Source: Ga0077527 sp964486865
Lineage (GTDB): Bacteria; Pseudomonadota; Gammaproteobacteria; Burkholderiales; SG8-41
DNA: 21,982 nucleotides
Assembly (NCBI GenBank): GCA_964486865.1
Contig: CAZAOZ010000053.1
Span: 1 to 21,982, forward strand
Direction of reading: 5' to 3'
Shown here: positions 13,218 through 20,004 of the stretch, one piece after another
How the letters are laid out: each line of letters starts with the position of its first letter
How positions within the stretch are numbered: the first letter of the stretch is position 1
Notes under the pieces: model-generated
Database searches by the model: none
The model's input: only the letters and a program-made list of their open reading frames with translations
Told to the model about the DNA's origin: nothing
Program-made: the position numbers and the translations under genes

Positions 13218-14387
13218 ATGCGAAAACTCTGGCTCATATTCAGTCAAACCGCGACCATCTGCATCGCCGCGCTGTTCGTCGTCAGCACGCTGCGCCCCGA
13301 CCTGCTGGGCGGGAGCGTGCCGGCGCCAAACGCCGTCATCACCGTCAAGCAGCCGGCGGCGGATGCAGGAACGCCGCGCGCCGCCTCGTACAGCGACGCC
13401 GCAAAAAAAGCGATGCCCGCGGTGGTCAACATTTTCACCACCAAGACCGTCAAGGCGCGGCAGCGGCATCCGTTGCAGGACGATCCGCTGTTCCGCTTTT
13501 TTTTCGGTGACCAGCCCGATGCCCAGAGCCAGCCCGGCACCAACCTCGGCTCCGGCGTCATCGTCAGCAGTTCCGGCTACATCCTGACCAACAGTCACGT
13601 GGTCGATGCCGCCGACGGCATCGAGGTCGTGCTGGCCGATACGCGGCGGATGCCCGCGAAAGTGGTCGGCACCGATCCTGAATCCGATCTGGCCGTACTC
13701 AAGATCGATCTGCCCAATCTGCCGGCGATCACCTTCGGCGCGCCCGACGGCGCGCGCGTCGGTGACGTGGTGCTCGCCATCGGCAATCCGTTCGGCGTCG
13801 GCCAGACCGTGACGCTGGGCATCGTCAGCGCGCTGGGCCGCAGCCATCTCGGCATCAACACCTTCGAGAATTTCATCCAGACCGACGCGGCCATCAACCC
13901 CGGCAACTCGGGCGGCGCGCTGGTCGATGTCAACGGCCATCTGATGGGCATCAACACGGCGATCTATTCAAAAACACCGGGCGGCGCCTCGCTGGGCATC
14001 GGCTTCGCGATTCCCGTGAGCACCGCGAAATCCGTCATGGAGCAGATCATCCAGACCGGCACGGTGCAGCGCGGCTGGATCGGCGTCGGCGTGCAGGACA
14101 TGACCCGCGAAATTGCCGAATCATTCAAAATGCCCGTCACCACACGCGGCACGCTGATCACCGAAGTGTTCCGCGGCACGCCCGCGGACCGGGGCGGCAT
14201 GAAGGTGGGCGACGTGCTGGTCGCCGTCGATGGCAAACCCGTGACCGACTCGGCGACCATGCTCAACCTGATTGCCGCACTGGTGCCCGGCAGTCAGGCG
14301 ACGCTGCGCGTGCTGCGCGAAAAACAGCAGTTCGACCTGAAGGTCACGGTCGGCAAGCGGCCCAGGCAGCAGAAGCGCCAGGAGTAA
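13218..14387 (+). CDS. DegS/HtrA-type serine protease with one PDZ domain
   Basis: 389 residues. An N-terminal signal anchor (LIFSQTATICIAALFVV, about 6-22) places the enzyme in the periplasm tethered to the inner membrane. The trypsin-like domain carries the triad His127 (TNSHVVD), Asp157 (ESDLAVLKI) and Ser231 (GNSGGAL). A single PDZ domain occupies about residues 285-380 (GWIGVGVQDM, RGTPADRGGMKVGDVLVAV). One PDZ plus an uncleaved anchor is the DegS architecture rather than DegP. In E. coli DegS senses misfolded porins and cleaves RseA; whether this one has the same client is inference. It is divergent from the Nif3-like gene across 54 bp and convergent with tatC. Confidence 0.93.
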   Translation: MRKLWLIFSQTATICIAALFVVSTLRPDLLGGSVPAPNAVITVKQPAADAGTPRAASYSDAAKKAMPAVVNIFTTKTVKARQRHPLQDDPLFRFFFGDQPDAQSQPGTNLGSGVIVSSSGYILTNSHVVDAADGIEVVLADTRRMPAKVVGTDPESDLAVLKIDLPNLPAITFGAPDGARVGDVVLAIGNPFGVGQTVTLGIVSALGRSHLGINTFENFIQTDAAINPGNSGGALVDVNGHLMGINTAIYSKTPGGASLGIGFAIPVSTAKSVMEQIIQTGTVQRGWIGVGVQDMTREIAESFKMPVTTRGTLITEVFRGTPADRGGMKVGDVLVAVDGKPVTDSATMLNLIAALVPGSQATLRVLREKQQFDLKVTVGKRPRQQKRQE

Positions 14388-14392
14388 GTCTT

Positions 14393-14416
14393 GGCCGGCA
14401 AATGCGTCCGGCGGCC
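14393..14416. terminator. Weak hairpin between the convergent protease and tatC genes
   Basis: GGCCG at 14393-14397 can pair with CGGCC at 14412-14416, with an inner CCGG pairing. No U tract follows on either strand, so this is a possible rather than convincing bidirectional terminator in a 32-bp gap. Confidence 0.2.
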
Positions 14417-14419
14417 TGC

Positions 14420-15232
14420 TCAGCCCCCGGAGCGGCGGCGCTCTTCGGCGGCGATGCGGTCGAGTTCGGCATCCTGCTCGGCATCGCTCGGCGGCGTGTA
14501 ATCTCCATCCTCTGCCGGAGCCGCGCGCGGCGGCACAAAACGCGCGGCGAGCAATCCCACCTCGTAGAGCAGGCACATCGGGATGGCCAGCAGCAGCTGC
14601 GACACCACGTCCGGCGGCGTGACGACGGCGGCAATCACGAACGCAATGACGATGAAATAGGGGCGGATGCTGCGCAACTGCTCCAGTGTCACTATGCCCA
14701 TGCGCGTCAGCATCACCACCACGATCGGCGTCTCGAACGTCAACCCGAACGCCAGGAACATGGTCAGCACGAAGTTGAGGTAGTTCTCGATGTCCGGCGC
14801 CACCGAAATGCTTTTCGGCGCGATCTGATGGATAAAGTGGAACACCGTGTTGAAGACGAACACATAGCAGAACACGATGCCGATCACGAACAGGATCGTG
14901 CTCGCCACCACCAGCGGCAGCACCAGGCGTTTCTCGTGCAGATAGAGGCCGGGCGCGATGAACGACCACGCCTGATAGAGGATGTAGGGCAGCGTGATGA
15001 CGAAGGCCACCATCATCGCCACCTTGACCGGCACCAGAAACGGCGTCACCACGCCGGTAGCGATCATTTTCGTGCCTTCGGGCAGCGCGCTCATCATCGG
15101 CGTCGCCAGCAGATCGTAGAGATCGGAGGAAAACGGGATCAGCACCAGCAGCACGACCCCGAATACGGTGAGCGCGCGCAGCAGGCGGTCGCGCAGTTCG
15201 ATCAGGTGGGAAATAAAAGTGTCTTCGCTCAC
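14420..15232 (-). CDS. tatC: Twin-arginine translocase subunit TatC, GTG start
   Basis: 270 residues, six predicted membrane helices. The start MSEDTFISHLIELRDRLLR holds the conserved HLxELRxRL signal-recognition motif. Later signatures are PFLVPVKVAMMVAF, YQAWSFIAPGLYLHEKR (with the conserved Glu), FGLTFETPIVVVML and VITPPD-like VVTPPDVVSQ. The C-terminal tail is acidic (EDGDYTPPSDAEQDAELD). It starts at a GTG that overlaps the tatB stop (TAGTG). TatC is the receptor for twin-arginine signal peptides, here probably including the Rieske protein. It is the last gene of the his-tat run. Confidence 0.97.
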   Translation of the reverse strand: MSEDTFISHLIELRDRLLRALTVFGVVLLVLIPFSSDLYDLLATPMMSALPEGTKMIATGVVTPFLVPVKVAMMVAFVITLPYILYQAWSFIAPGLYLHEKRLVLPLVVASTILFVIGIVFCYVFVFNTVFHFIHQIAPKSISVAPDIENYLNFVLTMFLAFGLTFETPIVVVMLTRMGIVTLEQLRSIRPYFIVIAFVIAAVVTPPDVVSQLLLAIPMCLLYEVGLLAARFVPPRAAPAEDGDYTPPSDAEQDAELDRIAAEERRRSGG

Positions 15233-15636
15233 TACGACTGCGCCGGTTTGGCGGGTTCGGGCGCCCCGGCATGTTGCGCGGGGGCAGCGGGAACATTTTC
15301 GGCGACTGATGCGGGCGCTGGTTCAGGCGGCTCCGGGTACGCCGGCGGTTGCGTATCGCTGGCAAGCTTGTTCATCTCGGTTTCGGCGGAGCGCACTTCC
15401 TGGTTGACCGAATTTTCGACTGAACGCACCGTGTCCTGCATGCTCGCCTGCAGTTTGCGCAGGTCATCGAGCGCCATTTCGCGGCTGATGTCGGCTTTGA
15501 CGTCGTTGACATAGCGCTGCATGCGCCCGAACAGCGCACCTACCGTCCGCGCCACCTTGGGCAGGCGCTCCGGCCCGATGACGATCAATGCCACCACGGC
15601 AATGACCAGCAATTCGGAGAAACCGATATCGAACAT
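15232..15636 (-). CDS. tatB: Twin-arginine translocase subunit TatB
   Basis: 134 residues. A short N-terminal membrane helix (FSELLVIAVVALIVIGPERLP) ends with the Glu-Arg-Leu-Pro hinge that is typical of TatB. An amphipathic helix follows (RTVGALFGRMQRYVNDVKAD), then a long charged coil (DDLRKLQASMQDTVRSVENS) and a Pro/Ala-rich, probably disordered tail. TatB forms the receptor complex with TatC. The gene overlaps tatC by one base and is separated from tatA by a 90-bp repeat-containing gap, unusual for genes otherwise so tightly packed. Confidence 0.95.
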   Translation of the reverse strand: MFDIGFSELLVIAVVALIVIGPERLPKVARTVGALFGRMQRYVNDVKADISREMALDDLRKLQASMQDTVRSVENSVNQEVRSAETEMNKLASDTQPPAYPEPPEPAPASVAENVPAAPAQHAGAPEPAKPAQS

Positions 15637-15642
15637 GGGACG

Positions 15643-15730
15643 TAAGCGGTGAGCGGTGAGCGGTGAAGAGATGCGGGACCGGGGAAATGCCCGCGATTTA
15701 CCCCGCGCCCTTCACGCATGCACTTTTCAC
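15643..15730. repeat. Heptamer-repeat element between tatA and tatB
   Basis: Left side 15643-15670 holds four 7-bp units (TAAGCGG, TGAGCGG twice, TGAAGAG). The right side 15708-15730, read on the minus strand, gives GTGAA, GTG, ATGCGTGA and GGG blocks closely matching the left end of the hisF/hisA element (17623-17645), about 18 of 23 positions. The element reaches into the tatA stop codon. Confidence 0.65.
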
Positions 15731-15957
15731 GACTTCGTGGTTTCCTTGCGCGCTTCGCCGTCGATGGTCTGGCCGGTGGAAGGCGGTATTTCAGTCTTGG
15801 CTTCGGCGGACTTGTCGTCGCCGGCCTTCATGCCGTCCTTGAAACCCTTGACCGCGCCACCGAGATCGGCGCCGATGTTGCGCAGCTTCTTGGTGCCGAA
15901 TATCAGGACCACCACCAGCAACACGATCAACCAATGCCAGATGCTGAATGAACCCAT
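15727..15957 (-). CDS. tatA: Twin-arginine translocase subunit TatA
   Basis: 76 residues. One N-terminal membrane helix (IWHWLIVLLVVVLIFG), the FG hinge followed by TKKLRNIGADLGGAVKGFKDGM, the standard TatA amphipathic helix, and a short polar tail. TatA oligomers form the translocation path once TatBC has bound a substrate. GAGGAG lies 6 bp before the ATG, the best ribosome site in this region. A 7-bp hairpin (15974-15991) sits just upstream of that site. The stop codon lies inside a heptamer-repeat element. Confidence 0.96.
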   Translation of the reverse strand: MGSFSIWHWLIVLLVVVLIFGTKKLRNIGADLGGAVKGFKDGMKAGDDKSAEAKTEIPPSTGQTIDGEARKETTKS

Positions 15958-15973
15958 AACATGCTCCTCATGA

Positions 15974-15991
15974 TCCGTGCGCGGGCACGGA
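15974..15991 (-). promoter_or_regulatory. Hairpin just upstream of the tatA ribosome site
   Basis: TCCGTGC/GCACGGA stem with a 4-nt loop. On the minus strand it is preceded by TTTTT and ends a few bases before GAGGAG, so it could modulate tatA translation or protect a processed end. No known riboswitch is recognisable. Confidence 0.3.
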
Positions 15992-16019
15992 AAAATTGAA
16001 TTCCTGTCCTGAACCCGAT

Positions 16020-16038
16020 CGCGCGAGCTTCTCGCGCG
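16020..16038 (-). terminator. Hairpin after hisE
   Basis: Eight-bp perfect stem CGCGCGAG/CTCGCGCG with a 3-nt loop, 8 bp past the hisE stop. There is no U tract directly after it, so it may partially separate his from tat expression or stabilise the his message. Confidence 0.4.
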
Positions 16039-16045
16039 TTACCAA

Positions 16046-16375
16046 CTATTTTCGCTCAGCCTTCTCGGCGACGCCCGACACGCCTTCGCGCCGTTGCAGT
16101 TCGGCGAGCACGTCTTCCGGACCGGCGCCGTGCCAGGCCAGCAGCACCAGCGTGTGAAACCACAGGTCGGCCGTTTCGCGAACGACATGCAGTTTATCAC
16201 CCTCCTTGGAGGCCAACAGCGTCTCGGCGGCCTCTTCCAGCACCTTGCGCAGGATGGCGTCCTCGCCTTTTGCCAGCAGGCCGGCAACGTAGGACGCCCC
16301 CGCATCCGCGCCCTTGCGCGCCGCGATGGTTGCGCCCAGCCGCAACAGTATGTCCTTGTCGATGGTCGTCATCAT
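16046..16375 (-). CDS. hisE: Phosphoribosyl-ATP pyrophosphohydrolase
   Basis: 109 residues, the usual size for a free-standing HisE. It is all helical with the MazG-like signatures SYVAGLLAKGEDAILRKVLE, EEAAETLLASKEGD and ETADLWFHTLVLLAW, whose Glu and Asp residues bind magnesium. It hydrolyses phosphoribosyl-ATP to phosphoribosyl-AMP, the second step of histidine synthesis. The ATG at 16375 overlaps the hisI stop as ATGATGA; a second ATG follows at once. In betaproteobacteria HisE and HisI are separate proteins, as here. Confidence 0.95.
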   Translation of the reverse strand: MMTTIDKDILLRLGATIAARKGADAGASYVAGLLAKGEDAILRKVLEEAAETLLASKEGDKLHVVRETADLWFHTLVLLAWHGAGPEDVLAELQRREGVSGVAEKAERK

Positions 16376-16764
16376 TTTTTACCGTAGATCGCCTTCGGAT
16401 CTTTCAGCACCGGATCCATCTCGACCCAGTTGCCGTTCTGCAGTTCGTAAAAAAAACAGCTGTGCCGGCCGGTGTGGCAGGCAATGCCGCCGATCTGCTC
16501 GACTTCGAGCAGCACCACATCCTGATCGCAGTCGAGGCGGATCGATTGCACGCGCTGCACGTGGCCGGACTCCTCGCCCTTGTGCCATAACTTCCTGCGC
16601 GAGCGCGACCAGTAATGCGCCTCACCGGTAGCTGCGGTACGCTCCAGCGCCTCGCGGTTCATCCACGCCACCGTCAGCACGCGGCCGCTGCCCGACTCCT
16701 GCGTCACCGCGGGAATCAGCCCGTCGGCGCTCCACTGCACCCGGTCCAGCCAGTTCGACGCCAT
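16372..16764 (-). CDS. hisI: Phosphoribosyl-AMP cyclohydrolase
   Basis: 130 residues from MASNWLDRVQWSADGLIPAV, the usual start region of the family; an upstream ATG at 16797 would add 11 residues and sits just behind a TATAAT. Signatures are VLTVAWMNREAL, SRSRRKLWHKGEESGHVQ, the metal site RLDCDQD and the zinc site ACHTGRHSCFF. It opens the purine ring of phosphoribosyl-AMP, the third step of the pathway. It follows hisF after a short AT-rich gap and overlaps hisE. Confidence 0.95.
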   Translation of the reverse strand: MASNWLDRVQWSADGLIPAVTQESGSGRVLTVAWMNREALERTAATGEAHYWSRSRRKLWHKGEESGHVQRVQSIRLDCDQDVVLLEVEQIGGIACHTGRHSCFFYELQNGNWVEMDPVLKDPKAIYGKK

Positions 16765-16806
16765 GATGTCATGCAGGGCCGGCAGGGCCGCGCCCATCCA
16801 TCAAAA

Positions 16807-16812
16807 ATTATA
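16807..16812 (-). promoter_or_regulatory. TATAAT box between hisF and hisI
   Basis: Consensus -10 hexamer on the minus strand in the only AT-rich patch (16801-16840) of the his run, ending 9 bp before the upstream ATG of hisI (16797). No clear -35 at 16-18 bp. It may be an internal promoter giving a leaderless hisI message, or chance. Confidence 0.25.
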
Positions 16813-16843
16813 ACTGTTTGATTTTAATTGATTTTTTCTGCCG

Positions 16844-17614
16844 CTACAACCGGACCTCGATGCCGCGCGCAGCCATGTGCTGCTTGGCCTGGCGGATCGT
16901 GAATTCACCGTAGTGAAAAATGCTCGCGGCGAGCACCGCATCGGCGCGACCGATGGTGACGCCTTCGGCGAGATGCTCGAGGTTGCCGACACCGCCGCTG
17001 GCGACAATCGGAATGTCGAGCGTCGTCGAAAACGCGCGCGTAAGCTCAAGATCGAAGCCGGCGCGCGTGCCGTCGCGGTCCATGCTGGTGAGCAGAATTT
17101 CGCCGGCGCCCATGGCCTGCATTTTCCTGCCCCACTCCACCGCGTCGAGTCCCGTGGCCCTGCGCCCGCCGTGGGTATAGACCTCCCAGCGCAGCGGATC
17201 AGCCCCGGCCACGCGCTTGGCATCCACCGCAACGACGATGCACTGCGCGCCGTAGCGGCCGCTGGCATCGGCGACCAACTGCGGATTCTGCACTGCGGCG
17301 GTGTTGATGCTGACCTTGTCGGCGCCGGCATTGAGCAGCCGGCGCACGTCATCGACCGAGCGCACGCCGCCGCCCACGGTCAGCGGAATGAAGACCTGCG
17401 CCGCCACCGCCTCGATGATGTGCAGGATCAGGCCGCGGTCGTCGCTGCTCGCGGTGATGTCGAGAAAGGTCAGCTCGTCCGCGCCCTGTTCATCGTAGCG
17501 GCGTGCGATCTCGACCGGATCGCCGGCATCCTTCAGCTCGACAAAATTGACGCCCTTGACCACGCGGCCGGCGGTGACGTCGAGACAGGGGATGATGCGT
17601 TTGGCGAGGGGCAT
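16844..17614 (-). CDS. hisF: Imidazole glycerol phosphate synthase cyclase subunit
   Basis: 256 residues starting MPLAKRIIPCLDV at the ATG at 17614 (a TTG one codon earlier is not needed). It is a TIM barrel with the two catalytic aspartates Asp12 (PCLDV) and Asp131 (VVAVDAK), plus the phosphate-binding TVGGGVRS and VASGGVG loops. It takes ammonia made by HisH and closes the imidazole ring, releasing AICAR to purine synthesis. No ribosome site is visible: the bases before the ATG are AT-rich and abut the heptamer-repeat element that separates it from hisA. Confidence 0.97.
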   Translation of the reverse strand: MPLAKRIIPCLDVTAGRVVKGVNFVELKDAGDPVEIARRYDEQGADELTFLDITASSDDRGLILHIIEAVAAQVFIPLTVGGGVRSVDDVRRLLNAGADKVSINTAAVQNPQLVADASGRYGAQCIVVAVDAKRVAGADPLRWEVYTHGGRRATGLDAVEWGRKMQAMGAGEILLTSMDRDGTRAGFDLELTRAFSTTLDIPIVASGGVGNLEHLAEGVTIGRADAVLAASIFHYGEFTIRQAKQHMAARGIEVRL

Positions 17615-17622
17615 CAAATATT

Positions 17623-17723
17623 GTGAAGGGTGAATGCGTGAGGGGTAAGCGGTAAGCAGTGAGCGGTTACCCCCGCTTACGGCTTACGGCTTACGGCTTA
17701 CCGCTTACCGCTTACCGCTTACC
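17623..17723. repeat. Heptamer-repeat hairpin between hisA and hisF
   Basis: The left half (17623-17671) reads as seven 7-bp units: GTGAAGG, GTGAATG, CGTGAGG, GGTAAGC twice, AGTGAGC, GGTTACC. The right half (17675-17723) is seven exact tandem units: GCTTACG three times then GCTTACC four times. The halves are inverted relative to each other; GGTAAGCGGTAAGC (17644-17657) has perfect 14-bp complements in the right half. It fills the whole hisF/hisA gap. Confidence 0.9.
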
Positions 17724-17725
17724 AT

Positions 17726-18472
17726 TTACTTGCTTTTGGACAGTTTGTCAGCCAGCTTCTGCGCCGCGCCGAACTTCAGCGTACCCTGATAGACGGCGCG
17801 GCCGGTGATCGCACCCATGATGCCTTCGGACTCGACCGCGCAGAGTTTCTTGACGTCGTCGAGGTCGGTGATGCCGCCGCTGGCGATGACCGGCACATTG
17901 AGCTGCCGGGCGAGCGCCACGGTGGCCTCGATATTGACGCCGGTCAGCATGCCGTCGCGGCCGATGTCGGTGTAAATGACGGCTTCGACGCCGTAATCCT
18001 GGAATTTTTTCGCCAGATCGACGACGTCGTGCCCGGTCATCTTCGACCAGCCGTCCACCGCCACCTTGCCGTCCTTGGCATCGAGCGCGACGATGATGTG
18101 CCCCTGAAATGCCGTGCAGGCATCCTGCAGGAATCCCGGCGTCTTCACCGCCGCGGTGCCGATGATGATGTAGCTGATGCCGGCATCGATGTAGGCCTCG
18201 ATGGTGTCGAGATCACGGATGCCGCCGCCCAGCTGGATCGGCAGATCGGTGCCCACCGCCTTGACGATGGACTTGATCGCCGCCTCGTTCTTCGGTTTGC
18301 CTGCCGCAGCGCCATTGAGATCGACGACATGCAGGCGGCGCGCACCCTGCTTGAGCCACTGCGCGGCCATCGCGCCGGGGTCTTCCGAAAAAATAGTGGC
18401 GTCGCTCATGTCGCCCTGCTTCAGGCGCACGCATTTGCCGTCCTTCAAATCGATGGCGGGGATGATCAGCAT
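17726..18472 (-). CDS. hisA: Phosphoribosylformimino-5-aminoimidazole carboxamide ribotide isomerase
   Basis: 248 residues, TIM barrel. It starts MLIIPAIDLKDGKCVRL, with the general base Asp8, and has QLGGGIRD and ASGGITD phosphate loops; the general acid is Asp131 (IVALDAKDGKVAVDGW). It performs the Amadori rearrangement of ProFAR to PRFAR, the substrate of HisFH. The C-terminus (ADKLSKSK) ends at the edge of the repeat element. A 200-bp gap without a gene separates it from hisH. Confidence 0.97.
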   Translation of the reverse strand: MLIIPAIDLKDGKCVRLKQGDMSDATIFSEDPGAMAAQWLKQGARRLHVVDLNGAAAGKPKNEAAIKSIVKAVGTDLPIQLGGGIRDLDTIEAYIDAGISYIIIGTAAVKTPGFLQDACTAFQGHIIVALDAKDGKVAVDGWSKMTGHDVVDLAKKFQDYGVEAVIYTDIGRDGMLTGVNIEATVALARQLNVPVIASGGITDLDDVKKLCAVESEGIMGAITGRAVYQGTLKFGAAQKLADKLSKSK

Positions 18473-18626
18473 GGTAATTGAGAATCAGCAGGCGGTTGAG
18501 TCAGGAAGCCGGGATGAGCTGGCGTGAAATGGCATGATGCGGAGGCGGTGATGAGTTTGACCAGGAAGGTCAGCGACGGATAAGCCGGATCGGGTTGTCG
18601 TCTGCAAAATCGTTGCGGTGGGATTA

Positions 18627-18653
18627 ATCATACTACAGCGGCGATGATCGCAA
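18627..18653 (-). promoter_or_regulatory. Possible internal promoter before hisA
   Basis: Minus-strand TTGCGA (18653-18648), a short 15-bp spacer, TATGAT (18632-18627), in the 200-bp gap between hisH and hisA (18473-18672). The spacing is suboptimal. I see no gene in this gap; the only other structure is a small hairpin, TGACC/GGTCA, at about 18557-18570. Confidence 0.25.
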
Positions 18654-18672
18654 GCCTGATTGCCGGCCTGTT

Positions 18673-19332
18673 TCAGCCGCGTGCAGACATCTGCGGCTTC
18701 CACGCCACAAAGTTCGCCAGCAATCGCAGTCCGGCAGCCTGACTTTTCTCGGGATGGAACTGCACCGCGAAAATATTATCGCGCGCCGCGGCGCAGGCAA
18801 ACCGGAACGGATAGGCGCTCCAGCCGGCGACGATGCCGGGATCGGCGGGTTCCGGATAAAAACTGTGCACAAAATAGAACCGGCTGCGCTCCGGTATGCC
18901 CTGCCACAACGGATGCGCCATGCCCTGCTCGACCTCGTTCCAGCCCATGTGCGGCACCTTGAGTTTTTCGCCCTGCGCATCGATCATGCGCGCCGCCGGA
19001 AAGCGCCGCACCGCGCCCGCCAGCAGGCCGAGCCCCGGCGTATCGCCTTCCTCGCTGCGCTCGAACAACATCTGCAGGCCGATGCAGATGCCGAGGAATG
19101 GTTTGTCACGAGCCGCGGCGATGAGCGCACCACGCAGGCCGCGCGCTTCCATTTCGCGCATGCAATCCGGCATCGCCCCCTGACCGGGGAACACCACGCG
19201 GCCGGCCGCGGCCACATCCGCCGGATTGCCGGTCACCACCACGGTGCGGCCCGGCGCGACATGTTCAATGGCCTTGGACACCGAGCGCAGATTGCCCATG
19301 CCGTAATCGATGACGGCAATGTCGATGCTCAT
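18673..19332 (-). CDS. hisH: Imidazole glycerol phosphate synthase glutaminase subunit
   Basis: 219 residues, class I glutamine amidotransferase. It starts IAVIDYGMGNLRSV. The nucleophile is Cys83 in GICIGLQML, and the rest of the triad is His193 and Glu195 in QFHPEKS. The oxyanion-strand loop VVFPGQGAM and the interface region KVPHMGWNEV are present. It supplies ammonia to HisF through the interdomain channel. The usual adjacency to hisB and hisA holds, but a membrane protein gene (marC type) that I recall between hisB and hisH in some betaproteobacteria is absent; the hisB gap is only 62 bp. Confidence 0.97.
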   Translation of the reverse strand: MSIDIAVIDYGMGNLRSVSKAIEHVAPGRTVVVTGNPADVAAAGRVVFPGQGAMPDCMREMEARGLRGALIAAARDKPFLGICIGLQMLFERSEEGDTPGLGLLAGAVRRFPAARMIDAQGEKLKVPHMGWNEVEQGMAHPLWQGIPERSRFYFVHSFYPEPADPGIVAGWSAYPFRFACAAARDNIFAVQFHPEKSQAAGLRLLANFVAWKPQMSARG

Positions 19333-19394
19333 CGCGACTCGCTTAACTGGTCATTCAAAGTGGGCAAGACTGCCGCTCCGCGCGGCAACCTTGC

Positions 19395-19991
19395 TCAGAG
19401 TTTGCCTTTGGTGGACGGTATGCCTTTTACCCGCGGGTCAAGTTCGACGGCCATGCGCAGCGCACGGCCGAACGCCTTGAACAGCGTCTCCACCTGGTGA
19501 TGGGTATTCGCGCCCTTGAGATTGTCGAGATGCAGCGTGACGCCGGCATGATTGGCGAAGCCCTGGAAAAATTCGCGCACCAGATCGACGTCGAACTCGC
19601 CCACCCGCGCGCGCGTGAACTTGCCGGTCATTTCCAGCCCCGGCCGCCCGGACAGGTCGATCACCGCGCGCGACAGCGCCTCGTCAAGCGGCACGTAGGC
19701 ATGGCCGTAGCGGCGCACGCCTTTTTTGTCGCCAACAGCCTTGGCGAACGCCTGGCCCAGCGTGATGCCGATGTCTTCGACGGTGTGATGCGCGTCGATG
19801 TGCAGATCGCCCTGCGCCTTGACCTCGAGATTGACGAGGCCGTGCCGCGCGATCTGGTCGAGCATGTGGTCGAGAAACGGCACGCCGCTGGCGAGTTTCG
19901 CGCGGCCGGCGCCGTCGAGATTGAGCTTGACGGTGATCTGCGTTTCCTGGGTGTCGCGAACGACGGCTGCTGCTCGGCTTTTCATGGGCAT
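19395..19991 (-). CDS. hisB: Imidazoleglycerol-phosphate dehydratase
   Basis: 198 residues from MPMKSRAAAV; TAAGG lies about 8 bp upstream, and an ATG two codons later is possible. It is the monofunctional dehydratase, without the N-terminal phosphatase domain of the enterobacterial protein. Metal-binding motifs are DHMLDQIARHG (from residue 41) and DAHHTVEDIGI (from 66), repeated in the second half as FANHAGVTLH and TNHHQVE-like NTHHQVETLFKA. It dehydrates imidazoleglycerol phosphate to imidazoleacetol phosphate. It lies 13 bp after hisC. Confidence 0.96.
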   Translation of the reverse strand: MPMKSRAAAVVRDTQETQITVKLNLDGAGRAKLASGVPFLDHMLDQIARHGLVNLEVKAQGDLHIDAHHTVEDIGITLGQAFAKAVGDKKGVRRYGHAYVPLDEALSRAVIDLSGRPGLEMTGKFTRARVGEFDVDLVREFFQGFANHAGVTLHLDNLKGANTHHQVETLFKAFGRALRMAVELDPRVKGIPSTKGKL

Positions 19992-20004
19992 GATGGCCTT
20001 AATG

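Noticed and set aside
14402..15514. Plus-strand frame of 370 codons over tatC and tatB
   Set aside because: Antisense shadow of two certain Tat genes; translation is His/Arg/Gln-rich with no family features.
17675..17723. Seven tandem repeats considered as a CRISPR array
   Set aside because: Units are 7 bp, contiguous and without spacers, and no cas genes are nearby.
18485..18703. 72-codon minus-strand frame across the hisH/hisA gap
   Set aside because: It overlaps the end of hisH, has no ribosome site or recognisable features, and its composition is unremarkable.
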